NCBI GenBank assembly: GCA_029004515.1
Contig: JAQVYH010000009.1
Coordinates: 1 to 46,493 of the forward strand
DNA: 46,493 bases
DNA from: Eubacteriales bacterium
GTDB lineage: Bacteria > Bacillota > Clostridia > Monoglobales > UMGS1388
Direction: 5' to 3'
Shown in pieces: positions 1-8,605 of the stretch; positions within the stretch are counted from its first letter, which is position 1; each line of letters opens with the position of its first letter. A program made the translations under genes and the position numbers. Under the pieces are notes generated by a model. That model had not been told where the DNA came from. It ran no database searches and saw only the letters and a program-made list of their open reading frames with translations.

Positions 1-894
1 CTCATCCGTATACTCCACATCATAGCTAAAGCAGGTCTTGTCCCGTTCAAATACATATACAGATGGTTGCTCAAACCTATCATCTGAAACCTGGGCAACA
101 CCTACGCTACCGTCTGTGTTTTCCCGTAACTGCCAGCCGGAAAGCAGTGAAACAACCTGTTCAATCCCTGCTTGCAGGTCAGTGTCCGACTCAAAGGTCA
201 GCTTCCACGGCTTTTCAGGGTCACCTACAAAATATTTCTCTATTCCTGAAAGGAACAATATAGATTCCAGGTTTTCTTTGAGTGTTTCATTTTGGAAGGT
301 GATATTCTCATCAAAGGTTTGTTCCTTGAGTAGCTTGCCGATACTGTTCCTCGCCGTGACAGAGATGCTTTCATCAGGGTATGAAGTGTTTACTCTGTCA
401 ATATAAAAAAGTCCGAGTGGTAACCATTCACTTTCACCCATTGTAAAGCTAATCTCGAGCATTGTATTAGGCATAATAATCGAGCGGTGCCTCCCAACAA
501 GCTCGCCGCTGAGATTCATAAATGAAATGCTTAGTTGTGACACCGGGCTATCCTTTGTAAATGATATACTGCCATCAATAAGTGCCACTGATACATCATA
601 GGGAAGCATATACATGACAAATCGATGACTATCCTCGCTGCTCCAAAATCCGTAAGCACCATGATGAGCCACTTTCTTCAGCTGAGGCCTGCTCACCTCA
701 AAGTCTGCAGATATTCTGCCTTTTTCTGTGTAGACAAGGTCATCATACAACCCCATATCGGGAAAACATTCCGCGGCTTCAACCAGTCCGCTTGAATTGA
801 TATAAATAAACCGTAGGCCGTTGTCCATCATATGAACTGCCTGCGGCGATAAACCTGTGCCCGCCGTTTTGGTGTATTCAAAGCTCAGTGCCAT
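1..894 (-). CDS. phage tail-tip/baseplate protein (partial, runs off left edge)
   Basis: Reading the minus strand from ATG at 894 gives an uninterrupted frame of 298 codons to the window edge, so the C-terminus is missing. It starts MALSFEYTKTAG. The start lies in a TGATG overlap with the stop of the gene upstream, which supports the start and translational coupling. The protein is soluble-looking, with no signal peptide or membrane segment. It is the fourth gene after the tape measure, where Firmicutes siphophages encode baseplate and tail-tip proteins, so a structural role is inferred from position. I do not recognise a named domain. A tail-associated hub or adhesion-device protein is most likely. 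Confidence 0.75.
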   Translation of the reverse strand, partial: MALSFEYTKTAGTGLSPQAVHMMDNGLRFIYINSSGLVEAAECFPDMGLYDDLVYTEKGRISADFEVSRPQLKKVAHHGAYGFWSSEDSHRFVMYMLPYDVSVALIDGSISFTKDSPVSQLSISFMNLSGELVGRHRSIIMPNTMLEISFTMGESEWLPLGLFYIDRVNTSYPDESISVTARNSIGKLLKEQTFDENITFQNETLKENLESILFLSGIEKYFVGDPEKPWKLTFESDTDLQAGIEQVVSLLSGWQLRENTDGSVGVAQVSDDRFEQPSVYVFERDKTCFSYDVEYTDE

Positions 895-2483
895 CAGCTA
901 CCTTCACCTCTTTCAAAGACCAGTGAACAGGTGAACCTCAATATGTTATTAGGTGTCTTGTACGGGCGGTCTATCTGGTAGCTTGCTTCAATAATTGCTC
1001 CGTTTGCCGGCGGAGATAAAAACTTTAACCCCGGCACTGTTTTTCCAAGAAAGAAGGATGTGCCGAAGGCCTGTTCATCCCGTGTGGGTGTACTTGATGC
1101 AACCAAGCTGTAGCTCCAGCTATAGCTTGGTATATATACCCTCCAGTACCTTGCGGTTGTAAGGTCGAAACTCCATACCTGATTTGTCCTGCTCATTCCC
1201 GATACATCAGTCCAAACCACGTCATCTTCGGAGTATTGTATTTTCATATTATCCAACTGAGAGGAAGCGACCGTTTGAATTTCTATTTTCATTCTGTTAC
1301 ATTCTTTTGGCTCTAAAAAATCAATATATATGGGCTTGGCCTCAGTTATAGTAAAGGAAACAGGATATTCATTACTCTCATAGCAATCCCACCATGCTAT
1401 GGGATCGCGATAATTGGTTGAATATTTGGTTGCCGTCTTCAAGTTCCCGAAATTGATATTTTCCATTCTGGCAGTGAAAGCCGCGGAATGATAGTTTTCA
1501 TGCATATCACAAAAATTGTTCTCATAATCAATCTCATAATCCACACCCTTTACCTGGGCAACATTATCAACATAGATGGTTTCTGAATTCGGCACAATAA
1601 AAGGAGCCTTAATATTAAACTCTGTTGATATTCCGTCTCCCGTACCGATTGCTGTTTTTGTAATCTGTAAAGGTGGGAAAAAGGTTGAGTTTGGCAGGGA
1701 GATAGCTCCGAAATCATTTGAGCCTATTGTCTTTATGGTGTGCTTATCCTTTTCTGTTCCCCATGTAAAAAGAGGATAATCGATTCTCCATAAAGAGGGG
1801 TTTCTTGTACAGCCATCAATTGAGGTGGTTTTAACGCCATGCTTTTTGACATACATCTCATAGGGGCTTTGCAGAGTATACCTTGAAAAAGAAAAGGTTG
1901 AGGGAAATGACGATATCCCAAACAGCCATTTGATAACACCGTTTTCTTGCGGCTGCGGGTATATACCGTTATCACCAAAGCCGCTGCAATTAAAGGTAAC
2001 ATAAAAGGTTCCTCTTATGATAATAACGTCGGTATCCGTCTTATTAATGGCAATCTGATTTCCTTCACTATCTTGTAAAAAGGCATGGGTAGCTAAATAG
2101 TAATTTGAGCTATAACGGTAATTGTAAAAACCAACCTCGGTTATGGTGTTTCCGTTATACTCATCGGCCTCAAGCCGAATCTCCTTTGTAATGTATGATA
2201 TAGGATACTGATATAGGGTTTCTACCGTTGTGGGAGTTTTGCGTCCAAGGTAACTGAAAAAATTTGTTCTTGTTGGGTCAAGTGTGCCTGTGCCTGTTCC
2301 TACACCGATATATGACAAAGCTGTACATTCATAATTAATACCGCCTGTTTTGCACAGACTGTTAAACCATTGGTTCAAAATATTGTTGTATGCTACGGCA
2401 TTTTGCTTTAGCTCGTTGGTTTTTGCATCTCTTACCTCGATATCAAAGCGGTTATGAATGGTAGCATTTTGACTTGACTGCAT
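894..2483 (-). CDS. phage tail/baseplate protein with F5/8 type C-like domain
   Basis: This 529 aa protein begins MQSSQNATIHNRF, then has a Gly/Thr-rich IGVGTGTGTLDPTRT segment near residue 58 of the sort seen at the start of receptor-binding tail proteins. Residues about 385-470 (YIDFLEPKECNRMKIEIQT, KIQYSEDDVVWTDVSG, ARYWRVYIPS) look like a discoidin/F5-8C carbohydrate-binding fold. It probably belongs to the host-recognition end of the tail. It lies 16 bases after the 455 aa gene and overlaps the next gene at TGATG, so it is in the tail operon. The carbohydrate-binding role is inferred from the fold-like pattern; exact family unknown. Confidence 0.7.
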   Translation of the reverse strand: MQSSQNATIHNRFDIEVRDAKTNELKQNAVAYNNILNQWFNSLCKTGGINYECTALSYIGVGTGTGTLDPTRTNFFSYLGRKTPTTVETLYQYPISYITKEIRLEADEYNGNTITEVGFYNYRYSSNYYLATHAFLQDSEGNQIAINKTDTDVIIIRGTFYVTFNCSGFGDNGIYPQPQENGVIKWLFGISSFPSTFSFSRYTLQSPYEMYVKKHGVKTTSIDGCTRNPSLWRIDYPLFTWGTEKDKHTIKTIGSNDFGAISLPNSTFFPPLQITKTAIGTGDGISTEFNIKAPFIVPNSETIYVDNVAQVKGVDYEIDYENNFCDMHENYHSAAFTARMENINFGNLKTATKYSTNYRDPIAWWDCYESNEYPVSFTITEAKPIYIDFLEPKECNRMKIEIQTVASSQLDNMKIQYSEDDVVWTDVSGMSRTNQVWSFDLTTARYWRVYIPSYSWSYSLVASSTPTRDEQAFGTSFFLGKTVPGLKFLSPPANGAIIEASYQIDRPYKTPNNILRFTCSLVFERGEGS

Positions 2484-2499
2484 ATATTTTGCCTCCTTA

Positions 2500-3867
2500 C
2501 TAAATTGGATTAATGCCTACCGGCTTAAGCTCAAGGGAAACACTGTTGATACTGACAACTGCCGATTCACGGGTTACGGTGTTATAGGTAGTGGCATCAA
2601 CAAGTGTCAGAGATATATTATCTAACCTGACCTCAACCCTTTGGATATGACTTACCTCATAAGGCTTGCCGGGTACGATTATCTCCATTGCCTCAAAGGG
2701 CTGGTTTTGATTTTCTATCAACTGCCATGCCTCACGGCACTCACTTACTGTCATTTCATAAGATAGGCTCGGCGCTAGGTCCTCGGAAAAGGATATTTTC
2801 AGCTGATTGGTGTTTTGCCATGTGGTATCGGATACTGAAATATTAGGTGTGGCTGTATAATAATTATGAAAAACATTATTCTTACCACCCACAGGTCTGC
2901 TAAAGGTAATAACAATTTCACGCTTTCCGATACGCTCCATATTTACAATTGAAAGAGGTGTTGGCTCCTCTGATAATAATCCAAGATAAATATTATCTGG
3001 CAGTGCTTTAGCCTTTTCAACCATAACAGTATGATACATTGTTGCATCCATAAACAAAAGCTGTGCATCGACTATATTTACCTTTGCATTTTCCGCCGGC
3101 ATGGATTGTCCAGCATAGGTGCGGTATGAGAGTACATATTTCATTTCACCGTTGTTTTCTGTTAAAAAGCCTACTCTAAAATCATTTGTACGAAAGACAC
3201 AAAGAGTGGAATTGCCACTGCCAAGTTCAGTAACTTCATTCTCCGGCTCCCAGATATATTGCCCAGTGCTTTGCTGACAATAGGAACGATAGAATACCTT
3301 TCCGTCGCGGATATAGCCGATGATAAGCCCCTGGTCAATTCCTGTGTCAAGGGTTGACTGCCAGCCCCTGCAAACAGAAAGGTGTGATGCACTTTCCGCA
3401 AGAAGTATCCTTGTACTCTCATCATCCCATTTTTGAACATACAGGGTATCAGTGCTATCCGTAAAGAAAATATATGGTACTTCCTCGGTAAAAAGCTCAT
3501 AATATCTGAACCTTGGATTAATCTTCCACTTGCCGTCAAACTCAATTGCAATATCATTTACACTGCCAAGACTCCATACAAACGTCCATTCCTGCTCAGC
3601 AAAGGCAGGCATTTTTCGCGAATAGATATTGCCAATACCGTTATCGATACAGGCAGCATATGCAAGGCTTGGCTTTATTTCTCCCGGAAGCTGGCGAATT
3701 GCCACATCACCGAAGTTTGCCGGAATATCCTCGTGTATGATCTCGGTAATCAATGTGTTGATGCTTGCTTGTTTTGCCACAACCTGTATCTTTGGAAGGT
3801 TGTCTGTCAATTTTCCATAAAACTGTTTTAATAGTTTTTGCTTAAGTTCGATTGGTACATTTCTCAA
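2500..3867 (-). CDS. phage tail-associated structural protein, family unassigned
   Basis: 455 aa, beginning MRNVPIELKQKLLKQFYG. Two parts can be seen: residues about 1-290 are rich in beta-strand-like, aromatic segments (LLAESASHLSVCRGWQST, GYIRDGKVFYRSY), resembling the repeated-blade texture of beta-propeller or sialidase-like tail proteins; residues about 300-395 (REIVITFSRPVGGKNN, LKISFSEDLAPSLSYEMTV) look like an Ig-like module. No catalytic motif is evident. It overlaps the 112 aa gene upstream by four bases and sits between tape measure and receptor-binding candidates. A structural tail or adhesion role is inferred from position only. Confidence 0.65.
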   Translation of the reverse strand: MRNVPIELKQKLLKQFYGKLTDNLPKIQVVAKQASINTLITEIIHEDIPANFGDVAIRQLPGEIKPSLAYAACIDNGIGNIYSRKMPAFAEQEWTFVWSLGSVNDIAIEFDGKWKINPRFRYYELFTEEVPYIFFTDSTDTLYVQKWDDESTRILLAESASHLSVCRGWQSTLDTGIDQGLIIGYIRDGKVFYRSYCQQSTGQYIWEPENEVTELGSGNSTLCVFRTNDFRVGFLTENNGEMKYVLSYRTYAGQSMPAENAKVNIVDAQLLFMDATMYHTVMVEKAKALPDNIYLGLLSEEPTPLSIVNMERIGKREIVITFSRPVGGKNNVFHNYYTATPNISVSDTTWQNTNQLKISFSEDLAPSLSYEMTVSECREAWQLIENQNQPFEAMEIIVPGKPYEVSHIQRVEVRLDNISLTLVDATTYNTVTRESAVVSINSVSLELKPVGINPI

Positions 3868-4202
3868 ACATCCACCTCCTTAGCAAGAGTAAGTTCTACC
3901 TTGAAATATTCTCTTGTAATTCGGTCAAATTCACCTAGCTTAATAATTCTGCCAAGATAGATTTTATCGTGGATAGTTACTCTTAAAAGTGAAAGTTCAT
4001 CTTGCGAGGATAAAAGCAAGAGTCTACCATCATCTTTAACGAAAACTGTTAATTCATAGGTGATTATAGGCGAACCAAATCTTGAACCTAACTGTCTGCC
4101 ATCTAAGGTTTGATGAAGTGTTAAGATAACCTCTTGCTTTTCTTTTAGAGATACAAAGGAAGTAATAACTGCATCTGTATCCATATTTTTAAGTTCAATC
4201 AT
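3864..4202 (-). CDS. small phage tail protein, function unknown
   Basis: 112 aa, beginning MIELKNMDTDAVITSFVSL. It is compact, probably beta-rich, without cysteines, signal or membrane segment. It overlaps both neighbours by four bases (tape measure end and next gene start), showing a translationally coupled tail operon. In siphophages the gene directly after the tape measure often encodes a distal tail or tail-tip adaptor, but this one is shorter than a classical Dit protein. I cannot assign a family. Confidence 0.65.
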   Translation of the reverse strand: MIELKNMDTDAVITSFVSLKEKQEVILTLHQTLDGRQLGSRFGSPIITYELTVFVKDDGRLLLLSSQDELSLLRVTIHDKIYLGRIIKLGEFDRITREYFKVELTLAKEVDV

Positions 4203-6457
4203 ATTCTCACTTCACCCCTTAGCTGGTTGATTACAATATCCACAACAGAGGTTAAATCGCCTTTGTTATTAACTCCCTCAACACGAATAACACCTGTGTG
4301 GTTGATGGTTTTATCTGCCTTTGGTGTGCCTGTTACATCAGCATTAACGTCAAACTGTGTAGGAATTGCTTTTTGCATATCCTTTTCTACACCATTCATA
4401 GCATCTAAAAAGCCAACACCGATACCTGCGCCCATATTGCCACCAATACCTGCAAATACGGTTGAGGGTGAGTGTATACCGAGCAGATTTTTAATGCCAC
4501 TTACAATTCCGCCAAAGAAACCACCAACACTATCGGACAGCCATTTACCCATAGATTTAATACCTTCCCACAGGCCCTTTACAATGTTTACACCAATCTG
4601 TGCAACCGAGCCTACTGCAGAACCAAGACCACCAAGAATAGCAGCAATAATTTGAGGAATTGCTGCCACTAGCTGAGGGATAGCCTGAATAAGACCAAAT
4701 GCAAGCTGAACGATTAACCTTATTCCCATTTCAATAATAAGGGGTAGGTTTTCAGTTATGAAGGTTATAATGCTTTCAATAATTCTTGGCAGTGCCTCAA
4801 TAAGGCGAGGGAGTGCATTAAGTAGACCTACTGCCAAACCCTCAATAATTGCAAATGCTGCCTCTAGGATTTTATCCATATTATTAAGTAGTACTTCTAC
4901 GATTAGGATAATTGCCTCAATTATTGATGGTATCAGTTCTGGTAGCGCCTCACCAATACCAATAGCAAGGGTTACTATCATTTGCAGTGCTGCTTCAATC
5001 AGCTGTGGCAAATTTGCAAGAATGCCATCTACTAAAGAAAGTACCAATTGTAATGCACCCTCTGTTAGTTGTGGCAGTGCTGATATTAAACCCTCAAGTA
5101 TGGTGAAAACAAGACTACTTGCAGTGTCAATAAGCATTGGCAGATTATCCATAAGTGCATTACCAATTGCACCTACAATGTCCATACCAACCTGAATGAT
5201 TTTAGGAAGATGCTCAAGTATCATATTGGCAATGCCACCTACTGTGTTACCAATAACCACGGATATTTTATCAAAGTCACCGCCGGCATCAACAAGGCCT
5301 TTTGTAAAATCCCCAAGAAGTGCAGTCCCGTCATCAGCAAGAGTCTGTAATTGGGGCAAAAGAATAGTGCCCATAACTCGCTTGGCAGCCTCACTGCCTT
5401 GCTTAAGTCGCTGGACACTATCATCAAACTTGCCTAATTTTTCAATTGTTTCCTCACTCATAACAGCACCCATGCGTTTTGCCTCGTCGGTAAGTGCTGC
5501 AATTCCTTCAGAGCCTTGTGCAATTAAAGGGTTTAAATCCCGAGCTGATTTTCCAAAAAGCTGCATAGCAAGAGCATCGCGTTCAGTTTCGTTACTTATT
5601 TTCCCTAATGCATCTATAGTTTCCCAATACACAGTTTCACTATCTCTAAGTGAGCCATCTGTATTTGTTACTGCAACACCAAGCTTTGTATAGGCATCTG
5701 CATATTTAGCACTTCCTTGAGATGCATTAGACATTGACTTTACATTTTTAGCCATAGAGCCTGTTAAGGTTTCAAGGGATACGTCAACAAGGTCAGCGGC
5801 ATATGAGTAGGCTTGCAGACTTTCCACACTCATTCCCGTTATGGTAGATTGGGTTAGCATTTCATCAGCATAAGCAGCAGACTCAACAGCCATATTAGTA
5901 AGTGCCTTAGCTGCACCTATAGTAGCTGCACCAACAGCTACAAATGCAGTACCCATTGCCGCACCGACACCTTTTAACACACCACCCAAGGCGCTGAATT
6001 TCCCGCCTGCGTTATTTGATTTATCTCCACTTTTTTCTACTGCATCACCAAACTGCTCAGCTTGTTTTTCAGCATCGTCAAACTCATTAGCAACATCATC
6101 AAGTGCAGACTCATTTTGCTTTAACTCTCGCTCCATACCATTTAGTTCAGCTTTGGCATTATTAAGCTGAATTGCCCAGGCTTGAGTGCGTTTATCATTT
6201 TCACCAAAGGAGTCAGATGCATTTTGCAGTGCTTTTTCTAGAGTAGAGATTTTATCCTTTTGTGTATCAATCTCTTTTGAAAGCACCTGATTCCTTGCAG
6301 TAACCGACTCAATGCTTTTATCCTGATTATCAAATTGAGATGTGGCAAGTTTCATTTCAGAGCCTAAAACCTTGAATGACTGGTTAATATCACGCAACGC
6401 ATTTTTAAATTCCTTTTCACCCTCAATTCCAATCTTCAAGCCAAAATTATCTGCCAT
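4199..6457 (-). CDS. phage tail tape measure protein
   Basis: 752 aa from ATG at 6457, chosen because a strong GGAGGTGAT Shine-Dalgarno lies just upstream; the frame is open 15 codons further but without one, through a terminator. The N-terminus (MADNFGLKIGIEGEKEFKNA) is followed by a coiled coil to about residue 130, a hydrophobic Gly/Ala-rich segment near 160-195, then about 200 residues of repeated amphipathic units of the type LP-x-LI-x-x-A. The C-terminal IHSPSTVFAGIGGNMGAG motif is typical of tape measure proteins. It sets tail length and is ejected on infection. At 752 aa a fairly short tail is expected. Position after the tail chaperone is conserved, except for the resistance gene inserted between them. 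Confidence 0.93.
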   Translation of the reverse strand: MADNFGLKIGIEGEKEFKNALRDINQSFKVLGSEMKLATSQFDNQDKSIESVTARNQVLSKEIDTQKDKISTLEKALQNASDSFGENDKRTQAWAIQLNNAKAELNGMERELKQNESALDDVANEFDDAEKQAEQFGDAVEKSGDKSNNAGGKFSALGGVLKGVGAAMGTAFVAVGAATIGAAKALTNMAVESAAYADEMLTQSTITGMSVESLQAYSYAADLVDVSLETLTGSMAKNVKSMSNASQGSAKYADAYTKLGVAVTNTDGSLRDSETVYWETIDALGKISNETERDALAMQLFGKSARDLNPLIAQGSEGIAALTDEAKRMGAVMSEETIEKLGKFDDSVQRLKQGSEAAKRVMGTILLPQLQTLADDGTALLGDFTKGLVDAGGDFDKISVVIGNTVGGIANMILEHLPKIIQVGMDIVGAIGNALMDNLPMLIDTASSLVFTILEGLISALPQLTEGALQLVLSLVDGILANLPQLIEAALQMIVTLAIGIGEALPELIPSIIEAIILIVEVLLNNMDKILEAAFAIIEGLAVGLLNALPRLIEALPRIIESIITFITENLPLIIEMGIRLIVQLAFGLIQAIPQLVAAIPQIIAAILGGLGSAVGSVAQIGVNIVKGLWEGIKSMGKWLSDSVGGFFGGIVSGIKNLLGIHSPSTVFAGIGGNMGAGIGVGFLDAMNGVEKDMQKAIPTQFDVNADVTGTPKADKTINHTGVIRVEGVNNKGDLTSVVDIVINQLRGEVRI

Positions 6458-6488
6458 AAGTATCACCTCCAATCTGAATAAGGGTATG

Positions 6489-6522
6489 AAAAAAGCAACC
6501 ACCTCTTTAAAAGTGATTGCTT
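6489..6522 (-). terminator. Rho-independent terminator after the ABC-F gene
   Basis: On the minus strand an AAGCAATCAC / GTGGTTGCTT hairpin is followed by TTTTTTC. It lies 49 bases after the ABC-F stop and just before the tape measure ribosome binding site, so it closes the resistance cassette. It also lies inside the phage tail operon, so late transcripts must read through it or the tape measure needs another promoter, which I do not see. Confidence 0.8.
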
Positions 6523-6570
6523 GTGAAAATTATTAAGATGTTATATACAGATTATGCTCATAATCTTTCC

Positions 6571-8058
6571 TTAGAGACTAACGATTTTTGTAGCTATATT
6601 TTCACAAAATGCTTTATCGTGTTCCACAAATAAGATTGTTGGCTTATATTCAAGTAATAGATTTTCAATTTGCATTCGTGAAATTACATCAATAAAGTTA
6701 AGAGGTTCATCCCAAATAAGGATATGCGCTTTTTCACACAGGCTTCTTGCGATAAGAACTTTTTTCTTTTGTCCACCGCTAAAACATTCAATACTTTTAT
6801 CAAACTGTACTCTCTCAAAATCGAGTTTTCTCAAAATTCCTTTAAAAAGACTTTCATCAATATTGTGCATTCTTGCAAAGTCGGAAAGATTTCCATTGAG
6901 ATGTGATGTATCTTGTGAAACATACGATATTTTTAGGGCGTTACCTTTTCTCAAAGTACCCTTATGGGCAATATCCTCTCCACAAATAAGTTTTATAATG
7001 CTTGATTTTCCTGAACCATTTTTGCCAGAGAGTGAAATTCTATCACCTTTTTCAATTACAAAAGATATGTTTTCGCAAACAATATTTTGACCGTAATTTA
7101 TGCTGACATTTTCAAGTGCAATAAGAGGTGAAGTGTGATAGCTTAGCTGGGATAGCTTTAAACTATCAGCAGTTTCAAGGTTTTTAAGCAGCTTTGATTT
7201 TTCTTTAATAGTAGTTTCCTGGCGTTGCTCTAAACCCTTTGCACGCTTCATGGCTTTTTTCGATTTTGCTCCTTCCATCGCTCGTCTATTTAAGCTTTTT
7301 TCTACCTTTGTAGGATCAAATCCAATTTTACGAGCTTCAGCTTTTTCAGACCAATCTGCTTTTTCTTTAGCGGTCTTTTCCAAGCGTTTTACTTCCTTTT
7401 GAAGCTTTTCATTTTCAGCGAGTTCAAAATTATCTCTCCGCTCTTTGTTGACAAGCCACGATGAAAAATTACCTTGCTCAATTTCAATATTGCATTTGTT
7501 TATAGATAATATATGGTCTACACACTCATCTAAAAAGTATCGGTCATGGGATACAAGTATAAAGCCTGACTTGCCTTTGAGATATCTACTAACAATCTGA
7601 CGCCCTAAAGCATCGAGATGATTAGTAGGCTCATCTATTAGCAAAAAACTATTTTCTTTTAAGAATAATGCCGCAAGCATAACTTTAGTTTGTTCGCCGT
7701 TTGACAAAGTATTAAATGTGCGATAGAGAACATCATTTGACACTTGCAAAAGGTTTAACTCTCTTGACAATTCCCATTCTTGATAGTCAAAACAAATTGA
7801 ATTTACCACTTCAATAGTGGTTGATGTTTTATCAGTTACTTCAAATGGAAAATATTCAAAATCGACACAAGCAGAAATATTACCACCATACTGATATTTT
7901 CCAAGCAAAAGATTAAGGAATGTAGTTTTTCCTCTGCCATTTCTGCCTGTAAATCCTAATTTCCAGTTGGTATCAATTTGAAAGCTGACATCTTCAAATA
8001 TGTTGTCATAGCTTTCAGGATAACTAAATGTTAAATTACTAACGTTAATTAATGACAA
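6571..8058 (-). CDS. ABC-F ribosomal protection protein, Lsa-like (antibiotic resistance)
   Basis: 495 aa from a TTG start at 8058, chosen because it gives MSLINVSNLTFSY, the usual N-terminus of the Lsa-type family, with GGGGGAC six bases upstream. Two ABC domains without membrane segments: Walker A GRNGRGKTT (38-46), signature LSNGEQ (118-123), Walker B plus switch LLIDEPTNHLD (139-149); charged helical linker about 200-300; second Walker A GKNGSGKSS (345-353), signature FSGGQ (426-430), Walker B LIWDEPLNFID (447-457). ABC-F proteins of this group bind the ribosomal E site and displace drugs such as lincosamides, pleuromutilins and streptogramin A; the exact spectrum cannot be read from sequence. 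It has its own promoter, attenuator and terminator and is inserted between phage tail genes as cargo. The clinical name (lsa, cplR or other) is left open. Confidence 0.92.
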   Translation of the reverse strand: MSLINVSNLTFSYPESYDNIFEDVSFQIDTNWKLGFTGRNGRGKTTFLNLLLGKYQYGGNISACVDFEYFPFEVTDKTSTTIEVVNSICFDYQEWELSRELNLLQVSNDVLYRTFNTLSNGEQTKVMLAALFLKENSFLLIDEPTNHLDALGRQIVSRYLKGKSGFILVSHDRYFLDECVDHILSINKCNIEIEQGNFSSWLVNKERRDNFELAENEKLQKEVKRLEKTAKEKADWSEKAEARKIGFDPTKVEKSLNRRAMEGAKSKKAMKRAKGLEQRQETTIKEKSKLLKNLETADSLKLSQLSYHTSPLIALENVSINYGQNIVCENISFVIEKGDRISLSGKNGSGKSSIIKLICGEDIAHKGTLRKGNALKISYVSQDTSHLNGNLSDFARMHNIDESLFKGILRKLDFERVQFDKSIECFSGGQKKKVLIARSLCEKAHILIWDEPLNFIDVISRMQIENLLLEYKPTILFVEHDKAFCENIATKIVSL

Positions 8059-8082
8059 TGTTTTGTCCCCCTGTATAATAAA

Positions 8083-8116
8083 AGTGGTTGCAAGAAAGTT
8101 AATTCTTACAACCACT
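8083..8116 (-). terminator. attenuator terminator hairpin of the ABC-F leader
   Basis: Arms 8103-8116 and 8083-8096 (AGTGGTTGTAAGAA and TTCTTGCAACCACT on the minus strand) pair over 14 bp with one G-U, then TTTTATTAT follows: an intrinsic terminator just before the ABC-F start. Its 3' arm contains TTCTTGC, which can instead pair with the upstream GCAAGAA (8184-8191), giving an antiterminator. Confidence 0.8.
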
Positions 8117-8183
8117 ACAAGACAAAACAATGCTTATAAAAAAGCACAATTTCAGTATAGTATAAGTTGAAAAAATGGATAAC

Positions 8184-8259
8184 CTTCTTGCACAGGCATA
8201 ACAAAACTACGGCATATGCCGTTTCATAGTTTTATTCTACCTAAATAATTAGCAAGAAG
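8184..8259 (-). promoter_or_regulatory. anti-antiterminator structure in the ABC-F leader
   Basis: CTTCTTGC (8259-8252), inside the leader peptide, pairs perfectly with GCAAGAAG (8191-8184). Between them is a nested dyad: AAAACTA/TAGTTTT (8233-8227 and 8209-8203) around the palindrome CGGCATATGCCG (8210-8221). In the free RNA this holds GCAAGAAG away from the terminator. A ribosome stalled on the leader would cover 8252-8259 and release GCAAGAAG to break the terminator at 8083-8116. Confidence 0.75.
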
Positions 8260-8269
8260 TATTACGCAT
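8249..8269 (-). CDS. six-codon leader peptide MRNTSC of the ABC-F gene
   Basis: The minus strand reads ATG CGT AAT ACT TCT TGC TAA, with GGAG eight bases upstream (8278-8281) and a promoter about 30 bases before that. Its last codons form the 5' arm of the regulatory stem, the arrangement expected when antibiotic-stalled ribosomes on a short ORF switch on a resistance gene. Too short for normal gene calling. Confidence 0.75.
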   Translation of the reverse strand: MRNTSC

Positions 8270-8300
8270 CTTTTCAACTCCAATCTTTATAAATATATTT

Positions 8301-8329
8301 ACTATACCATAATCAATTGCTGTTGTCAA
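8301..8329 (-). promoter_or_regulatory. promoter of the ABC-F resistance gene
   Basis: Minus-strand TTGACA (8324-8329), 17-base spacer, TATAGT (8301-8306), close to the sigma-A consensus. It serves the leader peptide and ABC-F gene, so the cassette can be expressed from a silent prophage. The 8059-8407 stretch holds only this promoter, the leader and the attenuator. Confidence 0.85.
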
Positions 8330-8407
8330 TGAAAAAAATATAAATAATCCATGTTTTGTCTTTATAGATAATTATACCGCAAATCTTTCAAAAGAACAAT
8401 CTATATG

Positions 8408-8605
8408 TTATATCGGCACTATTTCATCAATCGTCCATTCATGCTTAGGCTTTTCAATGCCACTAAATTGTTTATGGCAAGTCCATAAATCAAGTAGCTT
8501 TCCAATAGGCATTAGCCAAAATTCAGCTTCACTAAGATTTAGCTGAACAACACCATAATATAAAAATCGAGTAAAGAGCTCATCATCATTTACTCGACCT
8601 TCGTG
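8408..8605 (-). CDS. tail assembly chaperone, frameshifted C-terminal part (gpT-like)
   Basis: This -1 frame has no start of its own near its beginning. After slippage at 8605-8611 it reads HEGRVNDDELFTRFLYYG and continues for 65 codons, ending EWTIDEIVPI before TAA at 8408. The segment NLSEAEFWLMPIGKL carries the EFW motif usual in the T domain of tail chaperones. By analogy with lambda gpG/gpGT, the fusion bridges tape measure protein and tail tube subunits during tail assembly. It is followed by the resistance cassette and not directly by the tape measure gene. Confidence 0.85.
   Translation of the reverse strand, partial: HEGRVNDDELFTRFLYYGVVQLNLSEAEFWLMPIGKLLDLWTCHKQFSGIEKPKHEWTIDEIVPI

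Noticed and set aside
38-406. Plus-strand 122-codon frame at the left end
   Set aside because: The minus strand here is a single open frame in tail-operon order with a coupled start at 894; the plus frame is its shadow.
4227-5693. Several plus-strand frames of 140-165 codons
   Set aside because: They lie antisense to the repetitive tape measure gene and have the Ser/Pro/Ile-rich look of reverse-strand shadows.
6458-6502. Fifteen extra N-terminal codons for the tape measure protein
   Set aside because: That start overlaps the ABC-F terminator and has no ribosome binding site, whereas the ATG at 6457 has GGAGGTGAT.
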